The notes: generated by a model from the sequence alone, not told the origin. A DNA stretch of 64,000 nucleotides from DASRQK01 sp964436635 (GCA_964436635.1 CAYTDM010000009.1:1-64000); one strand, 5' to 3'. Shown: positions 1 to 9,115, counted from the stretch's first letter. Made by a program: numbers and translations.

Positions 1-675
1 TTAATTTATGATAAACAACTCAAATCCTGATTTGATTATTTGATGGATAAATGGATGCGATTTGTGCTCTGAAACAAAGTCCGAAAATGAGGTTAAAAAT
101 TGATTTGGATTCGGATTGTTATAGACTTTTTCAAGTACTTGTTTTCGGTCAATAGGGTGTGCTTCAATAAATAAATCATAAATATCATCCGGCATACTCT
201 CTGTTAAAAAATGCTTTAATAAGGTTCTGCCAATCCAATTTGAGGATCCTTCGTCTGCCAATATATAACCAAGACCATAATTGTCTTCCATCATTCTTTT
301 TCCGTTGAAGAATCCCACATTGGAACCGCTTCCTAAAATACCGATATAGCCTTTGTGATCTCCTAATGTGGAAATGGCAGCTCCGACGATGTCTTGATCT
401 ACATAAATTTTTGCGTTTATAAAAAACTCTTGGAATACCCGTTGAATTCGATCTTTTCGATCATTAGAAGAGGAGCCAGCACCAAAAAAGTAGATTTTTT
501 TAATCTGCTCTGCATAGTTTATAAGGGTGTTGCTTTTGTTTAAGGATTGTAAAATATGCTGCTCATTATGCAAATTTGGGTTGATACCCATGCCTTTAAA
601 GCCGGTAATAATTTTGCCTTTGTTGGCCAATCTCCAATCGGAAAATCTTGATCCACTATAAACTACTGCAATCAC
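1..675 (-). CDS. BadF/BadG-type N-acetylglucosamine kinase-like protein, probably degenerate
   Basis: ASKHA-fold sugar kinase of the BadF/BadG/GlcNAc kinase type, as suggested by a DWRLANKGK stretch near the N terminus, a GILGSGSNVGFF phosphate-2 motif around residues 113-124 and GYILADEGSSNWIG around 136-149. Family members in Bacteroidota are usually about 280 residues; this one stops after 224 with TAA at the left window edge, so the last part of the C-terminal lobe is missing. The phosphate-1 loop, normally DSGSTKTDW, reads YSGSRFSDW, which loses the catalytic Asp and the Thr/Lys. Start is a GTG. It lies 49 bp downstream of pfkA on the same strand, so the two were probably one sugar-phosphate operon. 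It is either a decaying gene or a non-catalytic sugar sensor; I favour decay. Sequence left of the window could show a frameshift rather than a true stop. Confidence 0.72.
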   Translation of the reverse strand: MIAVVYSGSRFSDWRLANKGKIITGFKGMGINPNLHNEQHILQSLNKSNTLINYAEQIKKIYFFGAGSSSNDRKDRIQRVFQEFFINAKIYVDQDIVGAAISTLGDHKGYIGILGSGSNVGFFNGKRMMEDNYGLGYILADEGSSNWIGRTLLKHFLTESMPDDIYDLFIEAHPIDRKQVLEKVYNNPNPNQFLTSFSDFVSEHKSHPFIHQIIKSGFELFIIN

Positions 676-724
676 AATTTTAAAATTTAAAATTTAACAA
701 GATACTTATGACTCAATATAAGAA

Positions 725-1768
725 TTATATCGCCATTACCCTTGAAATTTCCAATAAATCTTCGCTCAAATTGAAACTATCTTTATTTAATGCCTCATCT
801 AAATCTGTTAATTTAACCGTATTGGAACGAAGTCCTACTACTTTTCTGTTTTCGCCATTTACTAAGGCATTGCATGCTGCATAACCTAAACGTGTGCCTA
901 ATACTCTGTCGAAACTGCTGGGCGAACCACCTCGTTGTAAATGTCCGAGAATGGTTACTTTAGCATCGTACATTGGTAAACGATCTTGCACCAATTTTGA
1001 GACATTATATGCGCTTCCATGTTGATTTCCTTCTGCGACTATTACAATGGTCGATGATTTTTTGCCCTTTTCACCGCGTAATAAAATTTTACACAAATCA
1101 TCAATGGCTGTTTGTTTTTCAGGGAGTAAAATGGCTTCTGCCCCTCCTGAGATTCCCACATTTAAAGCAATGCAACCGGAATCTCTTCCCATCACTTCTA
1201 TGAAGAATAAACGATCATGCGATGCAGCAGTATCTCTGATTTTATCAATGGCTTCAATGACCGTATTAGTGGCTGTATCGTAACCCAATGTAAAATCAGA
1301 TCCATATAAGTCGTTATCAATGGTTCCTGGAACACAAATAACGGGCAAGTCGTATTCTTTGGATAATAATTCTGCCCCTCTAAAGGTTCCATCTCCACCA
1401 ATGGCCACTAACCCTTCAATGCCTTCTTTTTTCAAATTTTCATAGGCTAATTGCCGGCCTTCTTTAGTTTGAAATTCTGCGCATCTGGCGGTTTTTAAAA
1501 TGGTGCCGCCTAATTGTATGATATTGCTCACAGATCGACTCGTCATCGGGAGAAAAGATCCGTCAATCATTCCTTTGTATCCATGTTGTATACCCACGAC
1601 TTCTACTTCTCTATAGATGGCGGTTCGTACCACAGCACGTATGCATGCATTCATCCCAGGTGCATCACCACCTGAAGTAAAAACTCCAATTTTTCTAAGG
1701 TTTCTCAATGTTCTGCTAAATTGATTAAGCTGTTTGAAAAGCCGAATATAATGATTAATTTTTTTCAC
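725..1768 (-). CDS. pfkA: ATP-dependent 6-phosphofructokinase
   Basis: Phosphorylates fructose 6-phosphate to fructose 1,6-bisphosphate, the committing step of glycolysis. Visible signatures are GVFTSGGDAPGMN (about residues 28-40), AIGGDGTFRGA, PGTIDNDL, VMGRDSGCIALNVG and ILGHLQRGGSPSSFDR, in the classical order. GGDGT, rather than GGDD, points to ATP and not pyrophosphate as phosphoryl donor. Length 347 is about 25 residues longer than usual because the GTG start adds a charged, hydrophobic leader; a TTG at 1708 would give a normal N terminus and is a good alternative. Divergent from a Nudix-type regulator with a palindrome between them at 1774-1800, so it is likely regulated by that protein. 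The GlcNAc-kinase-like gene follows 49 bp downstream. Confidence 0.95.
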   Translation of the reverse strand: MKKINHYIRLFKQLNQFSRTLRNLRKIGVFTSGGDAPGMNACIRAVVRTAIYREVEVVGIQHGYKGMIDGSFLPMTSRSVSNIIQLGGTILKTARCAEFQTKEGRQLAYENLKKEGIEGLVAIGGDGTFRGAELLSKEYDLPVICVPGTIDNDLYGSDFTLGYDTATNTVIEAIDKIRDTAASHDRLFFIEVMGRDSGCIALNVGISGGAEAILLPEKQTAIDDLCKILLRGEKGKKSSTIVIVAEGNQHGSAYNVSKLVQDRLPMYDAKVTILGHLQRGGSPSSFDRVLGTRLGYAACNALVNGENRKVVGLRSNTVKLTDLDEALNKDSFNLSEDLLEISRVMAI

Positions 1769-1773
1769 TCCTA

Positions 1774-1800
1774 ATATAGTGTGTATTTTTTACACTATAT
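1774..1800. promoter_or_regulatory. Palindromic operator between pfkA and the Nudix-type regulator
   Basis: Perfect inverted repeat ATATAGTGT-N9-ACACTATAT, 27 bp in all, in the divergent promoter region. It starts 6 bp upstream of the pfkA start and lies 67 bp upstream of the regulator. NrtR-type regulators bind palindromes of this size next to their own genes, so autoregulation and control of pfkA is a reasonable inference. Confidence 0.6.
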
Positions 1801-1866
1801 AATTTTTTTTATTGAATTTCTTTCCTATCTTCAACTTCTGAAACGATTACTGAAATAATTTAAATT

Positions 1867-2565
1867 TTGAATACGGGCTTACCATTATTGAATTCAATTT
1901 TCACAACGGATTGTGTCATATTTGGGTTTCATGAAGGAGAAATCAAAGTGCTTCTCATAGAACGCAATGAATATCCTTTCAAAGACTGGTGGGCATTGCC
2001 GGGCTTTTTTGTGGAAATAAATGAAACTATCGATCAGGCTGTGCAACGCATTCTATTTGAATTTACAGGAATTCGTGGCATTTTTATGGAACAGTTATAT
2101 ACGTTTGGGGAACTCATGAGGCACCCTCAAGGACGTATTATAACAGTGGCTTATTACGCTTTAGTCCGTTTAGATGATCTTAAATTAAGGACAGATCCTC
2201 AAACTGATTATGTGAAGCAAGCGACTTGGCACCCCTTATCGGCCTTGCCAAAATTAGCTTTTGACCATGAACATATTTTAAAAAAGAGTATTCAAAAAAT
2301 TCAACGTAAAATCAGTTATAGTCCGATTGCATTTGAATTGTTGCCAGAAAAGTTTACCCTCACACAGCTGCAACAAGTGTATGAAACTATTTGGGGTCGG
2401 TCTCTTGATAAGAGAAATTTCAGAAAAAAAATGTTGAATTATGGCATCCTTAAAGAATTACCCGAAGTTCAAAAAGGCGTGTCTTATCGAGCTGCCAGGC
2501 TCTATAAATTAGACCGAAGAAAATACGCTAAAATCTTTCAAAACGAATTAAATTTTTCAAAATAG
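1867..2565 (+). CDS. NrtR-like transcriptional regulator (degenerate Nudix domain plus winged helix)
   Basis: Two-domain regulator: residues about 8-140 form a Nudix fold, and residues about 150-230 a winged helix typical of NrtR/AraR-type proteins (LTQLQQVYETIWGRSLDKRNFRKK). The Nudix box is degenerate: where an active enzyme has G-x5-E-x7-REUxEExG this protein has G followed by FFVEINET and then RILFEFTG, so both REU and EE are lost. That fits a ligand-binding regulator and not a hydrolase. The start is TTG, as an in-frame TAA lies two codons upstream and there is no early ATG. In Bacteroidota this family controls sugar or NAD genes. The divergent pfkA and the palindrome at 1774-1800 suggest a sugar-phosphate or related effector, which is inference. 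Confidence 0.85.
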   Translation: MNTGLPLLNSIFTTDCVIFGFHEGEIKVLLIERNEYPFKDWWALPGFFVEINETIDQAVQRILFEFTGIRGIFMEQLYTFGELMRHPQGRIITVAYYALVRLDDLKLRTDPQTDYVKQATWHPLSALPKLAFDHEHILKKSIQKIQRKISYSPIAFELLPEKFTLTQLQQVYETIWGRSLDKRNFRKKMLNYGILKELPEVQKGVSYRAARLYKLDRRKYAKIFQNELNFSK

Positions 2566-2610
2566 TCCAATTTCTATAATTGTCTTTGCTATGTCATTTC
2601 TAAATTTAAT

Positions 2611-2641
2611 TTTGGCATATAATTTTCTATTTGTATTTTTG
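2611..2641 (+). promoter_or_regulatory. Bacteroidota-type promoter of the tetR-efflux operon
   Basis: TTTG at 2611-2614, 19 bp, then TATTTTTG at 2634-2641, an exact match to the TTTG-N19-TAnnTTTG signal of Bacteroidota primary sigma factor. It precedes the tetR start by about 50 bp. Confidence 0.7.
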
Positions 2642-2665
2642 ACCAAAATTTACAAAAGGTCAAAA
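2637..2665. promoter_or_regulatory. Putative TetR operator
   Basis: Inverted repeat TTTTGACC-N13-GGTCAAAA overlapping the end of the -7 box and the expected transcription start. A dimeric repressor bound here would block the promoter, so the neighbouring TetR protein probably represses its own efflux operon. Confidence 0.6.
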
Positions 2666-2692
2666 GGAAAAATAATCAAAAATTAAAATATA

Positions 2693-3307
2693 ATGTTGGA
2701 AAACATTCAAGGAGATGACAAAAAACGTGAAATCATAGAGGCTGCTATCAAGCGATTTTCACATTTTGGCATTGCTAAAACAACGTTAAGTGAAATTGCC
2801 GATGACGTACAAATGTCAAAAGCAAACCTATATTATTATTTTCAAGATAAGTGGGCATTGTTAGAGGCGATCACGGAAGTCATGATTTACGAAACGAATA
2901 AACTCATTCAAAGTCAATTAAAGGCGGAAGCGAGTGTGTCTGATCAATTAAAATTGATTCTAAAAATTAAATTGGGATTGATGCAAAAATATAATCTTTT
3001 GTCTAAGAATTTGAATGAAGTCAATGTGATGGATGCCAAAGTCAAAAAAATTGCAGAAAAAGTGTTTGAAGCTGAGTGTAGCATCATTCAGAAAGTGTTG
3101 AAAAGCGGTGTTGAGAAGCAAAAAATTGAAACAATTGATGTAGAAGAAACGTCTAAAATTTATGTCACAACCTTAAAAGGGTTGGGCATTTGTGGGGTGT
3201 ATGCTAACCCTTCACCAGTCATTGAAAAGGAAACATTTGAGATGATTCATGAACAACAGATAAAATTGACAGAAATATTCGTCAATGGTCTTTTAAAAAT
3301 GAATTAA
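2693..3307 (+). CDS. TetR/AcrR family transcriptional regulator
   Basis: Typical 204-residue TetR protein. The helix-turn-helix lies at about residues 14-58: RFSHFGIAKTTLSEIADD followed by VQMSKANLYYYFQDKWALL, with the conserved YYYF at the end of the recognition helix. The all-helical rest would bind an unknown ligand. It is the first gene of a four-gene block with an outer-membrane channel, a membrane-fusion protein and an RND pump, all on one strand with short gaps (31, 34 and 30 bp), so it most likely senses a pump substrate and represses the operon. An inverted repeat over the promoter (2637-2665) is a candidate binding site. The inducing compound cannot be told from sequence. Confidence 0.9.
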   Translation: MLENIQGDDKKREIIEAAIKRFSHFGIAKTTLSEIADDVQMSKANLYYYFQDKWALLEAITEVMIYETNKLIQSQLKAEASVSDQLKLILKIKLGLMQKYNLLSKNLNEVNVMDAKVKKIAEKVFEAECSIIQKVLKSGVEKQKIETIDVEETSKIYVTTLKGLGICGVYANPSPVIEKETFEMIHEQQIKLTEIFVNGLLKMN

Positions 3308-3338
3308 GTTAAAAATTAGAGGTTTATATTATATCACG

Positions 3339-4721
3339 ATGAATAGTAGGTTTATTAGCAAAACGAAGGCATTAATCATAGGTTCCCTAATGTCTTTTGG
3401 TTTGGTGTCTGTTAGTTTGGCACAAGAAAAAGCGCATGAAAGCATTTCCTTACAGGATGCAATTTCATATGCATTGCAAAACAACGAAGCATTACGAAAA
3501 GCAAAATTAGAAATTGAAGGAGGACGCTTAAAAGTGTCTGAAGTTCGGGCATCTGCCATGCCTCAAATCGATGTAATCAGTACGTTGACAAACAATTTAT
3601 TGGTTCAACAATTCATTTTACCTGCGGAAGTTTTTGGTGGTGCAGCCGGTGAGTTTATTGCAGTGAAAGCAGGACAAACTTGGAATGCCATGACTCAAGT
3701 TCAATTAAGTCAACAACTTTTTAATCAACAGGTATTTACTGGTTTAAAAGCAGCTAAAAGCAGTGAGGAGTTTTATCGTCTTTCTGCCCAATTAAGCGAA
3801 GAAAACCTTATTCAACAAGTGGCCACGAACTATTATCAGGTGATTATTTCAAGAGAGCAATTACAGGTGATCGATGCAAATATTGCTCGCATTGAACAGT
3901 TAGAGAAGACCGTTAATAATCAATTTGAGGTAGGTTTGGCCAAAAAAATTGACCTTGACCGAATCCGTGTAAATAAAAGCAACTTAAAGGCACAACGTGA
4001 GCAACTGCAATCGGCTGTGGTAATGCAGGAAAATTTATTAAAGTATTACATGGGCATGCCGATCAATGAGTCGATTTCGCTATCAAATCGTGAAATTTCT
4101 TCTTTAGAACAAGAGGCACATTTGACCCTTGATCAACAAAAATTCAATGCTTCTTTAATGACCTCTTACCAATTGCTTCGCAAACAAGAAGATCTTTTGG
4201 TCCTTCAAAAGAAAGCCTATTTGTCAGAATATTATCCAACCTTATCCTTGGGTGGGAATTATATGTATAGCTCACAAAGTAATAAATTAAACGTTTATTC
4301 TAGTCAGGCCTTAGGTTATGATGTGGCAGCCGTTTCTTTGAATTTGAGAATTCCAATTTTCGATGGAGGTGCAAGACGCTCAAGGGTTAGACAAGCTGAT
4401 ATTGATATCCAGAAAGTACAAGAAGATATTCGCAGTACGACCAATGGGTTAAATATGGCCTATGAAAACGCGAAAATTCAAATTAAAAATAGTTTGACAA
4501 CCATTGATGTACAAAGAACTAACAAGCAGTTTGCTGAAGAAGTGTTTACAAGCACGCGGAATAACTACGAAAACGGCTTAGCGACATTGACAGATTTGTT
4601 AAACGCAGAAACAGAATTAGTAACAGCACAAAACAGTTATAATCAAGCTTTGTTGAATTATAAGGTTGCTGAAATCGAGTTGATAAAATCAAACGGAAAC
4701 ATCCGTACACTTGTTAAATAA
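3339..4721 (+). CDS. TolC-type outer membrane efflux channel
   Basis: Outer-membrane factor of a tripartite RND pump. A signal peptide of about 29 residues ends SVSLAQ before EKAHESISLQDAISYALQNN, the usual start of an OEP repeat. Two OEP repeats follow, rich in long amphipathic helices (residues about 30-230 and 235-450), with the pattern NYYQVIISREQL and VGLAKKIDLDRIR in the first and NYENGLATLTDLLNAETEL in the second. Length 460 is normal for the family. It is encoded just before the fusion protein and pump, so the three should form one export complex spanning both membranes. Confidence 0.92.
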   Translation: MNSRFISKTKALIIGSLMSFGLVSVSLAQEKAHESISLQDAISYALQNNEALRKAKLEIEGGRLKVSEVRASAMPQIDVISTLTNNLLVQQFILPAEVFGGAAGEFIAVKAGQTWNAMTQVQLSQQLFNQQVFTGLKAAKSSEEFYRLSAQLSEENLIQQVATNYYQVIISREQLQVIDANIARIEQLEKTVNNQFEVGLAKKIDLDRIRVNKSNLKAQREQLQSAVVMQENLLKYYMGMPINESISLSNREISSLEQEAHLTLDQQKFNASLMTSYQLLRKQEDLLVLQKKAYLSEYYPTLSLGGNYMYSSQSNKLNVYSSQALGYDVAAVSLNLRIPIFDGGARRSRVRQADIDIQKVQEDIRSTTNGLNMAYENAKIQIKNSLTTIDVQRTNKQFAEEVFTSTRNNYENGLATLTDLLNAETELVTAQNSYNQALLNYKVAEIELIKSNGNIRTLVK

Positions 4722-4755
4722 TTATTGAAAACACACACTATATAATATTGCAGAA

Positions 4756-5817
4756 ATGAAGCGTATAATCATTACAGTTGTAGTCATTTTAGGAGCTGGA
4801 GCCTTGATTACATGGACGTTAAACAAAAACAAAAAGGAGAACGAGGAAAAAACTGCTGTCGTCGCACAAACGAATATGGCCGTGGCCGTGACAGCTGAAT
4901 CCGTTCAAAAATTACCTGTCGACTTGGATTTTATAAGCAATGGGAATTTTTCAGCAAACCAAGATTTAAAATTAATGGCTGAAGCAGGCGGAAGAATTAC
5001 TTCTATCCAAGTGAAAGAAGGTTCTCGCGTGAGCAAAGGTCAGATTTTAGCACACATCGATGCAGAGTACGCGTCTTTGGATGTACAAAGAATCGAGGAT
5101 GCGTTGAATAAATTAAAAACCGATTATGCGCGTTACAAAAGCTCTTATGAAACTGGTGGTGTGACAAAAGCACAGTTAGATGAAGTAGAGTTAGGCTTAA
5201 AAAACACTGAAAATCAATTGCAGCAAGCAAAACGCCGTCTACAAGATGCATATGTAAAAGCACCGATCTCTGGTGTTATTAATAAAAGAAGCATTGAGGT
5301 AGGGGCATTTGTGAGTCCTGGTACTGAATTATTTGAAATTGTGGATGTTTCTAAGTTAAAATTAAACGTAACTGTGAACGAAGCGCAGGTAGTGCAAATT
5401 AAAGTTGGTGACAAAGTAAGCATTTCAAGTTCGGTGTTTCCTGATAAAGAATTTACTGGTACAATTAGTTTTATCGCCGTTAAAGCAGATAACAGTTTGA
5501 ATTATCCAGTTGAAATTTTAGTAGATAATCCAGGTGCAGGTTCCTCACTTAGAGCAGGTATGTACGGAACTGCTTCCTTTAAATTCCCTAAGCAAGATCC
5601 AGTGATCTTGATTCCCAGAGGATCCTTTATCGGAAGTGTAAATAGTGGACAGGTCTATGTATTAGGCGCGGATAGCGTTGCAAACATTAAACAGGTTATT
5701 CCAGGTCGTATCATTGGTGAAAAAGTGGAGATTTTAAGCGGTTTAACAGAAGGTGAAACTGTGATTACAAGTGGACAAATCAATTTGTCTGAGGGTGTTA
5801 AAGTTTCTGTGCAGTAA
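4756..5817 (+). CDS. RND efflux periplasmic adaptor (membrane fusion protein)
   Basis: HlyD/AcrA-type adaptor linking the inner-membrane pump to the outer-membrane channel. It has an N-terminal membrane anchor (residues about 4-22), a biotinyl-lipoyl half motif (GGRITSIQVKEGSRVSKGQILAHID, here split by the hairpin) around 75-100, an alpha-helical hairpin about 105-160, the second lipoyl half with YVKAPISGVINKRSIEVG around 168-185, and beta-barrel and membrane-proximal domains to residue 353. No Cys lipobox is seen, so it is anchored by the helix. Lies between the TolC gene and the pump with short gaps. Confidence 0.92.
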   Translation: MKRIIITVVVILGAGALITWTLNKNKKENEEKTAVVAQTNMAVAVTAESVQKLPVDLDFISNGNFSANQDLKLMAEAGGRITSIQVKEGSRVSKGQILAHIDAEYASLDVQRIEDALNKLKTDYARYKSSYETGGVTKAQLDEVELGLKNTENQLQQAKRRLQDAYVKAPISGVINKRSIEVGAFVSPGTELFEIVDVSKLKLNVTVNEAQVVQIKVGDKVSISSSVFPDKEFTGTISFIAVKADNSLNYPVEILVDNPGAGSSLRAGMYGTASFKFPKQDPVILIPRGSFIGSVNSGQVYVLGADSVANIKQVIPGRIIGEKVEILSGLTEGETVITSGQINLSEGVKVSVQ

Positions 5818-5847
5818 TAAAGGTTAAATAATTAAAGCAACATATAA

Positions 5848-8800
5848 ATGAAAATTGCTGAAATATCGATAAAAAGACCCTCCATTGTGATTGTGGTGTT
5901 TACCGCCCTTTCCTTGTTGGGGATTATGAGTTACTTCTCGCTGAATTATGAGTTGTTACCAAAATTTTCTCCCGCAGTCGTTTCGGTGACCACGGTATAT
6001 CCAGGTGCATCTCCCAGTGAAGTAGAGAACACAGTAACTAAAAAAATCGAAGATGCAGTCGCATCATTAGAGAACATTAAACAACTGAATGCAACTTCCT
6101 TTGAGAGTTTATCTTTAGTTATTATTGAATTAAATAACGAAGCGAATGTCGACCTTTCGTTGAATGATGCACAGCGTAAAGTGAATGCTATCTTAGCGGA
6201 GTTGCCGGATGATGTGGATCCGCCTTCCTTGGCGAAATTCTCATTAGACGATTTGCCGATCGTTACCCTTTCTGCCACTTCTAATATGGACGCTGCAAGC
6301 TTCTACGACTTAATCGATAAGCGGATTCAACCGATTTTATCGAGGGTTCAAGGTGTGGCCCAAATTAACTTAATCGGTGGACAGGAACGTGAAATTCAAG
6401 TCAATGTCCGTGCAGATCGTTTAGAAGCGTACGGTTTATCGCTTTTGCAAGTTCAGCAGGCGATTTTGACCTCAAATTTAGATTTTCCTACAGGAAGTGT
6501 CAAAACCCAAAATCAAGACATTTTAGTGCGTCTGGCTGGTAAATATAAAACAGTCGATGAGTTAAGAAATTTAGTGATCGCTACCAATGCGGATGGTGCG
6601 CAAATTCGCTTATATGAATTAGCAGATATTCAAGACAGCCAAAAAGATGTAGATAAATTAGCGCGTGTGGACCGTCAAAGTGCATTGGTTTTACAAGTTT
6701 TAAAACAATCCGATGCGAATGCCGTAAAGGTAAGTGAAGGGGTGCAAGCATTAGTGAATGAACTGAATCAAACTTACGCAAAAGAAGGCCTTGAATTAAA
6801 AGTAGCGAACGATAGCTCGGTATATACCTTGGAATCTGCCAATGCTGTCGTGTTTGACTTATTCCTTGCGATCGTTTTAGTGGCAGTAGTGATGTTATTT
6901 TTCTTGCATTCATTAAGAAATGCATTAATTGTAATGGTGGCTATTCCAGCATCTTTGATCGCCACATTTATCGGAATCAGCATGTTTGGTTTTACCTTAA
7001 ACTTAATGTCCTTATTAGGACTGTCATTAGTGGTAGGTATTCTTGTGGATGATGCGATCGTGGTAATCGAGAATATCTATCGCCATATGGAGATGGGTAA
7101 AAATAAAGTGCGTGCATCTTTAGACGGAGCGAAAGAAATAGGGTTTACAGTCGTGTCCATTACCATGGTAATCGTGGTGGTGTTTTTACCGATCGCCATG
7201 AGTACTGGGATGGTTTCGAATATCCTTAGAGAATTCTGTGTGGTGGTGGTGATCGCGACGCTGCTTAGTTTGATTGCATCTTTTACCATCGTTCCTTTGT
7301 TAACATCTCGTTTTGGAAAATTAGAGCGTGTATCTAATAAGAACATTTTAGGTCGATTTGTATTGTGGTTTGAGCATCAATTAAACAACTTCACTAAGTG
7401 GATTACGAGCATTTTAGAATGGTCATTAAATAATAAATTTGTCACTTTGGTCGTGGTGGCGGTGTTATTCTTTGGATCATTTGGATTGGTCATCAAAGGA
7501 TATATCGGAGCTGAATTCTTTGCACAAGGAGATCGTGGGGAGTTTTTGGTACAAATCGAGTTGCCTAAAGACGCTTCGATCGAGCAAACAAATCAAATGA
7601 CGCGTAAGGCAGAAGAGTTTTTGGCCACAAAACCAGAAATCATCTCTCAAATTACCACTGTGGGTCAATCAAGTGATGGATTTGGTGCAGCGCTTTCTAC
7701 GGCGTATAAAGCTGAAATTACCGTAAAATTAGTGGAGAAAAAGGATCGTGCGGATGAATCAAACATTTTCGCTGCAAAAATTAAACGTGAATTAGAAGAG
7801 ATCTTAGTAGGAGCTAAGGTGAAAACTGTGCCGATCAGTATCGTAGGATTTGCGGAGCAAGCGCCGGTAGAAATGGTGGTAGTGGGTTCCGATCTCGATA
7901 GCGTAATGAAATATTCAGAAGCGGTTTTGGTCGAATTGAAGAAGGTAGCAGGGACGACTGAACAAAAATTATCAGTGGAAACTGGAAATCCAGAAATTAC
8001 AGTGGAAGTAGATCGCGATAAAATGGCAGCTTTAGGTTTAAACCTACAAACGGTAGGAGCGACCATGCAAGTGGCATTTAACGGGAACACCGATGGTAAA
8101 TATCGTCAAGGTGAATACGAGTATGATATTAATATTCGTTTTGATGATTATGATCGTAAAAATGTGGAAGATGTGAGTACGCTTGCTTTTACAAATAATA
8201 AGGGTGAAATGATCCGCTTATCCCAATTTGCATCCATTCGAGAAGGTTCTGGACCGAGCCAATTAGAGCGTAAAGATAAGAGTACAGCTGTAAAAGTATT
8301 GTCTCAAGTCGTTGGTCGTCCGGCCAGTGCGGTGGTAGCAGATTTAGAGGTGAATATTGCTGACATCCCTAAACCAGGAGGGGTGAATTATGAGTGGGGT
8401 GGACAAATGGCGGATCAGGAAGAAGGTTTTGGTACACTTGGTACGGCTTTGATTATCTCGGTATTACTCGTGTATTTCATCATGGTGGCCCTGTATGATA
8501 GTTTTGTGTACCCGTTTGTGGTTATGTTCTCCATTCCTTTATCCGTGATCGGTGCCTTATTAGCCCTTGCATTAACTAATAACACTTTGAACATTTTTAC
8601 GATTCTGGGGTTAATTATGTTGATCGGTTTGGTGGCCAAAAATGCGATCATCTTGGTGGACTTTACAAATCACCTTAAAGCGGAAGGTAAATCAACGCGG
8701 GAGGCATTAATATTAGCGAATCAAGCGCGTTTGCGTCCAATTTTAATGACAACCATCGCGATGGTGTTTGGGATGCTTCCGATTGCGATCGCCTCAGGAG

Positions 8801-9003
8801 CGGGTGCCGAGTGGAAAAATGGATTAGCCTGGGTAATTATCGGTGGATTAGTGAGTTCTTTGTTCTTAACCTTAATCGTCGTGCCGGTTGTGTACCAAAT
8901 GGTCGATAACATGTTGCACAAATTTGGGTTAGATAAAAAAGGGATGGATATCGATGAATTATTGGTAGAACCCTACGAGCACAAAGAAGTAAAAGAATAT
9001 TAA
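5848..9003 (+). CDS. RND family efflux pump, inner-membrane subunit
   Basis: Proton-driven trimeric pump of 1051 residues, the normal length for AcrB/HAE1 or HME types. It opens IKRPSIVIVVFTALSLLGI (TM1), followed by a periplasmic loop with VTTVYPGASPSEVENTVTKK, and shows the TM4 pattern VGILVDDAIVVIENIYRHME with the paired Asp residues of the proton relay and the TM10 pattern GLVAKNAIILVDFTNH with the matching Lys. The second periplasmic domain begins after about residue 555. It is the last gene of the tetR operon and is followed by a hairpin at 9030-9069. Paired Asp and Lys favour a drug or hydrophobe exporter over a metal exporter, but the substrate is unknown. Confidence 0.95.
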   Translation: MKIAEISIKRPSIVIVVFTALSLLGIMSYFSLNYELLPKFSPAVVSVTTVYPGASPSEVENTVTKKIEDAVASLENIKQLNATSFESLSLVIIELNNEANVDLSLNDAQRKVNAILAELPDDVDPPSLAKFSLDDLPIVTLSATSNMDAASFYDLIDKRIQPILSRVQGVAQINLIGGQEREIQVNVRADRLEAYGLSLLQVQQAILTSNLDFPTGSVKTQNQDILVRLAGKYKTVDELRNLVIATNADGAQIRLYELADIQDSQKDVDKLARVDRQSALVLQVLKQSDANAVKVSEGVQALVNELNQTYAKEGLELKVANDSSVYTLESANAVVFDLFLAIVLVAVVMLFFLHSLRNALIVMVAIPASLIATFIGISMFGFTLNLMSLLGLSLVVGILVDDAIVVIENIYRHMEMGKNKVRASLDGAKEIGFTVVSITMVIVVVFLPIAMSTGMVSNILREFCVVVVIATLLSLIASFTIVPLLTSRFGKLERVSNKNILGRFVLWFEHQLNNFTKWITSILEWSLNNKFVTLVVVAVLFFGSFGLVIKGYIGAEFFAQGDRGEFLVQIELPKDASIEQTNQMTRKAEEFLATKPEIISQITTVGQSSDGFGAALSTAYKAEITVKLVEKKDRADESNIFAAKIKRELEEILVGAKVKTVPISIVGFAEQAPVEMVVVGSDLDSVMKYSEAVLVELKKVAGTTEQKLSVETGNPEITVEVDRDKMAALGLNLQTVGATMQVAFNGNTDGKYRQGEYEYDINIRFDDYDRKNVEDVSTLAFTNNKGEMIRLSQFASIREGSGPSQLERKDKSTAVKVLSQVVGRPASAVVADLEVNIADIPKPGGVNYEWGGQMADQEEGFGTLGTALIISVLLVYFIMVALYDSFVYPFVVMFSIPLSVIGALLALALTNNTLNIFTILGLIMLIGLVAKNAIILVDFTNHLKAEGKSTREALILANQARLRPILMTTIAMVFGMLPIAIASGAGAEWKNGLAWVIIGGLVSSLFLTLIVVPVVYQMVDNMLHKFGLDKKGMDIDELLVEPYEHKEVKEY

Positions 9004-9029
9004 TAATTTTCTGCTTAAGTGTTTTGAAA

Positions 9030-9078
9030 AGCACTACTTCAATTAGTTTTAACTAAAAGAAGTAGTGCTATTTTTTTG
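9030..9078. terminator. Bidirectional terminator between the efflux pump and HAD genes
   Basis: Stem AGCACTACTTC at 9030-9040 pairs with GAAGTAGTGCT at 9059-9069; inside the loop TTAGTT pairs with AACTAA. A T-run follows on the plus strand. It lies between convergent genes, so it can serve both. Confidence 0.8.
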
Positions 9079-9115
9079 CTTTTGGCTATTTGTTTGCCTT
9101 TGACAATTTTTGCTT

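Noticed and set aside
1769..1775. AGGAG as ribosome-binding site for the GTG start of pfkA
   Set aside because: It directly touches the start codon with no spacer, so it cannot act as a Shine-Dalgarno site.
4735..4746. ACACTATATAAT, the same 12 bases as at 1792-1803 by the pfkA palindrome
   Set aside because: Only one half-site, inside the efflux operon between tolC and the adaptor gene; AT-rich enough to be chance.
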